DNA of 12,891 bases from Candidatus Zixiibacteriota bacterium (GTDB lineage Bacteria; Zixibacteria; MSB-5A5; GN15; PGXB01): the NCBI GenBank assembly GCA_003641425.1, contig QNAH01000034.1:1-12891 (forward strand), read 5' to 3'. The notes under the pieces are model-generated. The model ran no database searches and was not told the DNA's origin. It saw only the letters and a list, made by a program, of their open reading frames with translations. A program made the translations under genes and the position numbers. This document shows, piece by piece, positions 7,546-12,891 of this stretch (position 1 is the stretch's first letter; every line of letters begins with the position of its first letter).

Positions 7546-9855
7546 ATGAATAGAACAAGATACCGTGAAGAACGGACTATTACTCGTGGTATGCGTCGAT
7601 TACCTGGCGAGGAGCGAAAATCATTTAAGGCAAAAGTAATTACACTACGCAGGAATTTTGAGCAATTCAACACAGATGTTTCGGAAATATGCCAATGGCT
7701 TATGTCTATTCGTCCAAATGGCAAACACAACATCCCAAATACTGAGCCATTTTGGGATTTTATTCTAGAGCCGCATAATTTTGTTGTTAATCAGGAGGAA
7801 ACAAATATTGACAGCGTACGTCTTGTAGTCTTTGAGATGGCGGTTGGTTGGAGGCAAGTGACCGATGTAGCAAATTTTGAGTTAGAAAGACAATTACTGA
7901 TGTCACTGGAATCAATACAATCTGTCCCTCGTACAATTGCTGCGAAACGTATGCTTCAAAGAATTAAAAATTATGAATTCCAACATAAAATGGTACTGCT
8001 GCGATCTGCGGTTGAATGGATAAATACTCGTTTTATTCGTACATACAAGAATTGGGAAATGAATATAAAAGAATTCCTGGAGAAAAAAAAGGTATGGGAG
8101 AATGACCACCCGAAATTAACTGAGGAAATAAGAAATACTTTTAATAAGGTATTTGACGAATTGGAAATTTCTAAAAAAAATCCAAATATTTGCAGATGGT
8201 CACACCTAAAGAAGAATAGGGACAATTGTAATTATGCCGGAGTAAGAATTAAAGTGGGAGGCGAATATAATAATCACTCAGAAAAATGTAAAAGGTATCA
8301 AGATTTCTTAAAGAAGCATTCTGCACATAAAAAATATTTTGCTGCGAACGCAATGATGTACATTAACATACGCAAGAAGCGAAGAGATTTAACTAAGCGG
8401 GAAGCAATTAAGGTATTATTGGATAAAATTCCACAGGCCCGGAGCTGGTTTCCGCAAGCTTGGGATAATTATCTTGAATATTTGGGTTTAAACGAAATTT
8501 CCTTAATAAATAAATTTGACGGACAATTGCCCCATTGCTTAAGACTGGACACTGAATGTATATATAATGTGCACACCCAATCATGTAGAAAGTATTATGT
8601 ACTTCTAAAAGACTTGCCGGACAAGTATCTTAGTTTGGAAGAAACTTATAGAGAATGGCGTAAGTACTTTCTTAGAGAGCCAAGAAAGCCGGTCTTTGCT
8701 TATCCGTCAACCCGGCAAAGAACAGTGTCAAAAATTTTTGGGAGAGACTATTTTGAAGCTGATTATGACAATTCAATTATAAAGCTTCGGCTTGATGATA
8801 TGGCGGAAGGACAATTTCTTTCATTTGGTTTTAAGCCATGGCCAGTTGATTATGATGTACAGCCGATTGACACGGAAATTACAAGCGTTCTTGTACATTT
8901 TATAGGCACGCGCGCCCGGGTGGGTTTTCGATTTAAAATGCCACACAGGCCATCGCGCATCAATATAAAGCAGGATGAACTTGACGAACTGCGTTCACGG
9001 AGTAGGCTGATACAGGAGAAAGACCAGGCATTACTGGAAAAAGTGCGTCTTCGCTTAAGGGATGGTTTTATTGGTATTTTTGATAAGGAATTGAGGGTTT
9101 TGGCGGTAGATTTGGGAACGTCCAGTTGCGCTACTGCTTTTTTTGTTGGACGGCAATTTCAAGAAAGTTCACGTTTACAAATAGTAAAATACGATCGTGT
9201 ATATAAATCCAACTATGAAATTAAGAAAAGAAGAAACAACAAGGGTATAGACAAGCAAAAGCAATTACTTTTTAAAGAGAAGGGACTTAATCAATATCAC
9301 ATCAAGGTTCACCTGGACAAATTGGCTGAGCAAAATAAACAAATTATAAAAAAACGTGAAGCGAGTGGCAATCCCACTCCAACCGAGCAAGACATGCGTC
9401 GACTTAGCCTTCATATAGGTTGGATGCATCGTGATTGGGTAAGGATAAACGCGTCCCAAATCATAAAGAGTGCAAAAAAATTGAGGGCCGACCTTATTGT
9501 GTTTGAAAGTTTGCGTGATTTTCGCCCCATGATGTTCAATGAGTTTGATATTGATAAAAAGCGTCGTTTGGCATTTTTCCCTTTTGGCTTAATACGGCAT
9601 AAAGTCATTGAAAAGGCAGTTGAAAGTGGTATGCGAGTTGTTACTGTGCCTTATATGTTTTCATCACAATTTTGCGGAGCGTGCGGACGACAACAAAATG
9701 ACAAAAAAAGGCTTCAAAAAAATAAAACAGATAAACGCGGAGCATGCTTTATTTGTGAATATAATGATTGTGCCTTTGAGGGTGATCCGGACGAAAATGC
9801 CGCTCGTGTATTAGGGGGTGTCTTTTGGGGTAATATAGGATTACCATTGTCATAA
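7546..9855 (+). CDS. cas12g: Cas12g, type V-G CRISPR RNA-guided effector nuclease
   Basis: A 769-aa single-protein effector. The split RuvC nuclease is complete: Asp522 (VLAVDLGTSS), Glu654 (LIVFESLRDF) and Asp749 (PDENAARVLGG). A zinc ribbon lies between motifs II and III (Cys710-x2-Cys713, then Cys734, Cys737, Cys742). Two Cys/His clusters sit in the recognition part: Cys216, Cys228, His244, Cys248, and His330, Cys331, Cys338, Cys347. As I recall it, Cas12g1 (about 770 aa) shares blocks along the whole chain: RYREER near the start, REPRKPVF, the ADVS/TDVS-x2-CQW block, LDELRSR and DENAARVLG. Cas12g uses crRNA plus tracrRNA to cut RNA and then cuts single strands collaterally. The Shine-Dalgarno is weak (GGTAAG about 7 nt upstream). 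The gene is much more AT-rich than its neighbours, suggesting transfer. The tracrRNA gene and array follow at once. Confidence 0.93.
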   Translation: MNRTRYREERTITRGMRRLPGEERKSFKAKVITLRRNFEQFNTDVSEICQWLMSIRPNGKHNIPNTEPFWDFILEPHNFVVNQEETNIDSVRLVVFEMAVGWRQVTDVANFELERQLLMSLESIQSVPRTIAAKRMLQRIKNYEFQHKMVLLRSAVEWINTRFIRTYKNWEMNIKEFLEKKKVWENDHPKLTEEIRNTFNKVFDELEISKKNPNICRWSHLKKNRDNCNYAGVRIKVGGEYNNHSEKCKRYQDFLKKHSAHKKYFAANAMMYINIRKKRRDLTKREAIKVLLDKIPQARSWFPQAWDNYLEYLGLNEISLINKFDGQLPHCLRLDTECIYNVHTQSCRKYYVLLKDLPDKYLSLEETYREWRKYFLREPRKPVFAYPSTRQRTVSKIFGRDYFEADYDNSIIKLRLDDMAEGQFLSFGFKPWPVDYDVQPIDTEITSVLVHFIGTRARVGFRFKMPHRPSRINIKQDELDELRSRSRLIQEKDQALLEKVRLRLRDGFIGIFDKELRVLAVDLGTSSCATAFFVGRQFQESSRLQIVKYDRVYKSNYEIKKRRNNKGIDKQKQLLFKEKGLNQYHIKVHLDKLAEQNKQIIKKREASGNPTPTEQDMRRLSLHIGWMHRDWVRINASQIIKSAKKLRADLIVFESLRDFRPMMFNEFDIDKKRRLAFFPFGLIRHKVIEKAVESGMRVVTVPYMFSSQFCGACGRQQNDKKRLQKNKTDKRGACFICEYNDCAFEGDPDENAARVLGGVFWGNIGLPLS

Positions 9856-9866
9856 TTAGAAAAAAC

Positions 9867-9895
9867 TTGACACTATGAACCATATTTTTTAAATA
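9867..9895 (+). promoter_or_regulatory. Promoter of the tracrRNA gene
   Basis: A perfect TTGACA (9867-9872) and an AT-rich -10 (TAAATA at 9890-9895, inside a TAAATATATAT stretch) are 17 nt apart, just after the cas12g stop. Transcription would start near 9902, where a structured stretch begins. Confidence 0.65.
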
Positions 9896-9901
9896 TATAT
9901 C

Positions 9902-10049
9902 ACTGTCTTGTCGTGAGTCCACCGGCGTCAGTCGTTGGCCGGCCAAAAGCTTCGCGGATACAAATTGTACCAACAAGCGGATCCCGGTACCGGAGACAGA
10001 AAACCGTAGAATTCACTGTATTGGCAGGGGGACTGAAGCATTTTTTTTT
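9902..10049 (+). ncRNA. Predicted tracrRNA of the type V-G locus
   Basis: An RNA of about 148 nt, from the predicted start near 9902 to a nine-T run (10041-10049). The key sign is an anti-repeat at 10000-10014 (AAAACCGTAGAATTC). Its first 8 nt pair perfectly with ACGGTTTT of the CRISPR repeat, and after one mismatch five more pairs form with GAATC, one A bulged. A weaker second match (TGAGTCCA 9914-9921) pairs 7 of 8 with TGGAGTCA near the repeat's 5' end. Internal structure: CTGTCT (9903-9908) closes with AGACAG (9994-9999); TTGGCCGGCCAA (9935-9946) is palindromic; GTACC/GGTAC (9967-9971, 9986-9990) pairs. Same strand and position between effector and array fit a tracrRNA. The stem before the T-run is weak, so the exact 3' end is uncertain. 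Confidence 0.75.
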
Positions 10050-10057
10050 GACTTTGG

Positions 10058-10066
10058 TGAGATAAT
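10058..10066 (+). promoter_or_regulatory. Candidate extended -10 element for the CRISPR array
   Basis: TGAGATAAT resembles an extended -10 (TGn-TATAAT) and lies about 30 bp before the first repeat. No -35 box is clear, because the tracrRNA T-run occupies that region. Read-through from the tracrRNA promoter is the alternative. The leader is only 48 bp. Confidence 0.3.
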
Positions 10067-10097
10067 AGAAAAGCAGCCATGGGCTTAGAGACAATGC

Positions 10098-10727
10098 GTT
10101 GGAGTCAGCAAGGAATCAACGGTTTTGGACACCTAAAATTTATCAGTTTCTTCATGTAGTTTAGTTGGAGTCAGCAAGGAATCAACGGTTTTGGACACCT
10201 ATCCAATATGTTTGCCCCGGTTGTGTCGGGTTGGAGTCAGCAAGGAATCAACGGTTTTGGACACCGACAGCAAACAACGAGCCTATGACTTTTTTGTTGG
10301 AGTCAGCAAGGAATCAACGGTTTTGGACACCTGGAGCTTACCATTCCGATACCACTTCTTAGTTGGAGTCAGCAAGGAATCAACGGTTTTGGACACCTCT
10401 CATTCCCGTATATAAGAGTGTCCGGAAGTTGGAGTCAGCAAGGAATCAACGGTTTTGGACACCTAAGCCGGACATATTGTTGTGTGTAATCAAGTTGGAG
10501 TCAGCAAGGAATCAACGGTTTTGGACACCCCTTTGATTTATCTGCTTTATGGCTTCGTTGTTGGAGTCAGCAAGGAATCAACGGTTTTGGACACCAGGAG
10601 TTCATTTTTCCCCTGACTAATACCCGTTGGAGTCAGCAAGGAATCAACGGTTTTGGACACCACTGATAATATTTTCCATATTGACTTGTGCGTTGGAGTC
10701 AGCAAGGAATCAACGGTTTTGGACACC
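10098..10727 (+). CRISPR. CRISPR array, 10 repeats and 9 spacers (type V-G)
   Basis: Ten copies of a 36-bp repeat (begins GTTGGAGTCAGC, ends GGTTTTGGACACC) start at 10098, 10164, 10230, 10296, 10362, 10428, 10494, 10560, 10626 and 10692. All copies are identical by eye, including the first and last. All nine spacers are exactly 30 nt, giving a strict 66-bp period, and all differ. The repeat has little self-pairing, as expected for a crRNA whose handle is formed with a tracrRNA. The + orientation is inferred from the tracrRNA promoter, anti-repeat and T-run, all on that strand. Because 66 is a multiple of three, spurious open frames run through the array. Confidence 0.98.
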
Positions 10728-11233
10728 ACCTTTATCAACTTACCCCAAGCCGGGGTGCCCCACAGCTTGTCGAAGATCCCGAGTTTTTGGAGGGGCTGTG
10801 GGATGGCTTGTTAGGGCAACAAACTTCATATCTGCAACTCATCAATCAATAACGATAATAACAATTGTCTACAAAATATTTTTCATGCATCGCATGAAAT
10901 GTCAGGAGTGTAAGACTCCCGACCTGCAATTAATTCAATTATCATCCCCCTGTACAATTTCGCTATAACATCGGTGATGATCTGGAATACGGGCGCTAAT
11001 ATAGAGGCGTATTATGCCCGGAGGTTATTTGTTTATGACAATTATGGCGAAAAATATGGCGGGTTTACATGATGATCGTAAGTCGCTGTATAGCTGTGTG
11101 TTATGGAGAAAGGGGTGCCGCTCTCGTAAGCCATTGATTGACTTGATGTTGGAACGGCCGTGTATCCTTATGGCGGGCATGGAATTATGCGAAAAAGTAT
11201 TAAAAAGTGAGAAAATAAACCCATTTTTTATGG

Positions 11234-11254
11234 ATTCCCGCCTGACGCGGGAAT
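11234..11254. repeat. REP-like palindrome ATTCCCGC/GCGGGAAT
   Basis: Perfect 8-bp arms (11234-11241, 11247-11254) with a 5-nt loop, in the context TGGATTCCCGCCTG...GGGAATGACA. This sequence type is scattered through many bacterial genomes as short repeats. It overlaps the end of the open frame at 11014-11256 and argues against that frame being a gene. Confidence 0.7.
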
Positions 11255-11270
11255 GACAATAATACAAACA

Positions 11271-11293
11271 CGGGTGGGGGTAAACCCCGCCCG
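11271..11293. repeat. GC-rich hairpin in the repeat cluster
   Basis: CGGGTGGGG (11271-11279) pairs with CCCCGCCCG (11285-11293) with one T-G pair and a GTAAA loop. It follows the REP-like palindrome by 16 bp. Confidence 0.55.
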
Positions 11294-11315
11294 GCAATGA
11301 TGGAATTGGTTATAG

Positions 11316-11336
11316 GGACAGGGCATTGCCCTGTCC
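11316..11336. repeat. Palindrome GGACAGGGC/GCCCTGTCC
   Basis: Perfect 9-bp arms with a 3-nt loop. A decayed second copy is visible about 30 bp on (GGACAGCG...CCTGT at 11367-11385), so it is probably a short dispersed or duplicated element. Confidence 0.65.
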
Positions 11337-11452
11337 GCGTTACGGCAAACACATTGCATTTACAATGGACAGCGTACTACCCTGTTTCTGCAAAAATATT
11401 AATCAATGATCACCACAAAGAAAAAGACTTCGTCAGGTTTTGAAAAATAATC

Positions 11453-12253
11453 TCAATAATCGCGGCGGCTGAATATATATAATGTCAGACCGTAAAGCAC
11501 CGCGCTGAAGATGAAGGTGGTGTAGATCGAGAAGAAATTGACGAAACCGTCACCCCGCATAAGCGAAAGAAAATTATTGCCGACTTCGCCGTATTTCGGG
11601 AATAGATAGTACATCCAGTCGAGTATCGATGTCCAGACAGTATCGCCCAGAAATTGATACGCTATCTCGCGTGATTCAAGCAGGTTGGCGGCGAATCGGA
11701 CAGCGAAATATCCCATGATGGCCAGTGCACCCGAACGGGTCAGCGCCCCGATGGCAAAAACGAAGGCATAAATAAATAGAAAATGTACAAATGAGAAAAA
11801 CGTTCCGAATAAGATCGACCACGAGAAACTGCCCAGGCGAAGCGATATGGTCAGCCAGATCAAAAAGACAGTCAGGAGTAAAATGACCATATGGATCAGG
11901 TAGATTGAAATAAATTTCATCGTCAGAATTTGCCAGCGGCTGATCGGTTTCGATAAAGTCAGTTCGATTCGTCCCTTGCCCAGGTACGACGGCAGTAAAA
12001 ACGCCGAACCGAAAACCATGAGGAAAATCACAAAACCGATAAAACCGTCAAAGAAGTGCGACAGGATTGTGTCCAGCAATCCGGCGCCCAGCAGGTCGCT
12101 TTCGAAAAGATTTTCGCCCTGTATCTGCATGGCCGGGATCAGCGCGAATAAAAGTATCATGAAGGCGGTGATGACCGCATAGATATATATGATTTTACGG
12201 CTTTTAATCTCGAGCAGTGAATCGAGGAAGACGGCATTGAATTTATTCAGCAT
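11453..12253 (-). CDS. ABC-2 type transporter permease
   Basis: A 266-aa inner-membrane protein with about six hydrophobic helices: residues about 22-42, 68-92, 115-138, 145-170, 173-190 and 240-260. The large loop after helix 1 and the segment GKGRIELTLSKPISRWQILTMKF between helices 2 and 3 are typical of ABC-2 exporter permeases (ABC2_membrane_2-like). It would form a dimer channel with the ATPase encoded just upstream. Start: GGGGAGG about 6 nt before ATG at 12251-12253. Its first codons overlap the end of the ATPase gene by 11 bp, so the two are translationally coupled. The cargo is unknown; such pairs export peptides, lipids, antibiotics or ions. Confidence 0.88.
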   Translation of the reverse strand: MLNKFNAVFLDSLLEIKSRKIIYIYAVITAFMILLFALIPAMQIQGENLFESDLLGAGLLDTILSHFFDGFIGFVIFLMVFGSAFLLPSYLGKGRIELTLSKPISRWQILTMKFISIYLIHMVILLLTVFLIWLTISLRLGSFSWSILFGTFFSFVHFLFIYAFVFAIGALTRSGALAIMGYFAVRFAANLLESREIAYQFLGDTVWTSILDWMYYLFPKYGEVGNNFLSLMRGDGFVNFFSIYTTFIFSAVLYGLTLYIFSRRDY

Positions 12254-12891
12254 TGTTGCCTCCCCTGATCAACTGCATGAAGCTGTCCTCGAGACTGACT
12301 CTGTGCGGAACGATCGACAGGATATCAATATAATTCTGGCGGAGTAGATCGATCAGCCCGTTGATCTGGTACTCATCGTCAAGCGTAACCGTGATCTTGT
12401 TTTCCTCCACAACGGCATCGGGGAAAGCGATTTTTATTTCTTCGATAATTTCGCCGTTGAGTTCGACCGTTTCGACCTGGTACGACGGTTTCATGCTGAT
12501 CAGGTTATGCACCGGTCCGGTTTTGATAAGATGACCCCTGTCCAGAATGGCCACCCGGTCGCAGACCGATTCGACCTCGGCCAGCAGATGCGAATTGAGA
12601 AAGATCGTCTTGCCCTGCTTTTTTAGTTCGACCAGTATGTTTCTGATCTGGCGGCGCCCGATCGGATCGACCCCGTCGGTCGGTTCATCGAGAAAGACAA
12701 TATCGGGATCGTTGAGCATTGCCTGGGCAAGTCCCAGCCGCTGCATCATCCCTTTGGAGTATTTTTTTATTTTCGTGTCGCGCCACTGACTCATCTCGAC
12801 CAGTTCAAGAAGCGCATCGGCTTTGTCGAAAATTTCTTTTCTGGAAAGTCCCGCCATGCCGCCGAAACAGAGAAGCATCTGAAGGCCGGTC
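12243..12891 (-). CDS. ABC-2 type transporter ATP-binding protein (5' end outside window)
   Basis: At least 215 residues are in the window. The frame runs past ATG 12876-12878 to the edge (TGLQMLLCFGG), so the true start and Walker A motif lie beyond it. Seen motifs: the ABC signature as YSKGMMQRLGLAQAM (the YSxGM form common in ABC-2 exporters), Walker B DIVFLDEPTDGVDP, and the H-loop SHLL. The last 80 residues form the accessory C-terminal domain common in this group. It energises the permease encoded next to it. Transcription comes from the right of the window. Confidence 0.93.
   Translation of the reverse strand, partial: TGLQMLLCFGGMAGLSRKEIFDKADALLELVEMSQWRDTKIKKYSKGMMQRLGLAQAMLNDPDIVFLDEPTDGVDPIGRRQIRNILVELKKQGKTIFLNSHLLAEVESVCDRVAILDRGHLIKTGPVHNLISMKPSYQVETVELNGEIIEEIKIAFPDAVVEENKITVTLDDEYQINGLIDLLRQNYIDILSIVPHRVSLEDSFMQLIRGGNNAE

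Larger units (their letters stand above)
10728..11452. other. Gene-poor region with palindromic repeats, right flank of the CRISPR locus
   Basis: No cas gene and no convincing coding region in 725 bp. An open frame at 11014-11256 exists but is built partly from repeat sequence. Palindromes seen: ACCCC/GGGGT (10742-10756), CCCACAGC/GCTGTGGG (10759-10766, 10795-10802), TTTCATGC/GCATGAAA (10881-10899), GGAGT/ACTCC (10905-10919), ATTCCCGC/GCGGGAAT (11234-11254), a GC-rich hairpin (11271-11293) and GGACAGGGC/GCCCTGTCC (11316-11336). No T-run follows the array closely, so its terminator is not identified. Confidence 0.6.

Noticed and set aside
7546..9855. TnpB/IscB-type transposon nuclease instead of a Cas effector
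   Set aside because: At 769 aa it is far longer than TnpB, it has Cas12g-like recognition blocks, and it sits next to a tracrRNA candidate and a ten-repeat array. No transposase or transposon end was seen.
10165..10415. Open frames with repeated ESARNQRFWTP or GVSKESTVLDT units across the CRISPR array (both strands)
   Set aside because: They come from the 66-bp period of the array, a multiple of three, and not from a repeat protein.
11014..11256. 80-aa open frame on the + strand
   Set aside because: No recognisable domain or good ribosome site; its 3' end is made of the REP-like ATTCCCGC palindrome.

Overview
This window looks like chromosomal DNA from an uncultivated, probably Gram-negative bacterium. 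The reasons are an E. coli-type MscS channel, secreted proteins with Sec signal peptides, and long intergenic regions full of palindromic repeats. The host genes are moderately GC-rich with many GGC, GCC and ATC codons. A Zixibacteria-like or similar candidate lineage is a guess that one window cannot settle.

Left part (1-6713). The 3' end of a DEDDh-type exonuclease gene is followed by two leftward genes: an mscS-type mechanosensitive channel and a small secreted protein of unknown role. Four rightward genes follow: an MIO-type aromatic amino acid ammonia-lyase with Cys instead of Ser in its cofactor triad, a DinB-fold protein, a 12-helix MFS exporter, and a secreted beta-repeat protein (DUF4097-like) with seven 18-residue repeats. 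None of these looks functionally tied to the CRISPR locus.

Centre (about 7546-10727). This is the main content of the window: an AT-rich, self-contained CRISPR-Cas locus, all on the + strand. It holds one 769-aa effector that I recognise as Cas12g (type V-G). Next comes an intergenic stretch with a consensus -35 box, a structured RNA carrying an anti-repeat, and a nine-T run; I call this the tracrRNA gene. Last is an array of ten identical 36-bp repeats and nine spacers of exactly 30 nt. Cas12g is known from the literature as a tracrRNA-dependent, RNA-guided RNase with collateral single-strand cleavage, so the locus most likely targets transcripts. No cas1, cas2, cas4 or accessory gene is in the window. 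Composition and flanking repeats suggest the locus arrived by transfer.

Flanks and right part. Both sides of the locus (6714-7545 and 10728-11452) lack convincing genes and hold clusters of short palindromes, some in recognisable families that also occur at 3901-3930 and 4493-4590. The right end has a leftward two-gene ABC-2 type exporter: a permease and an ATPase cut off by the window edge.
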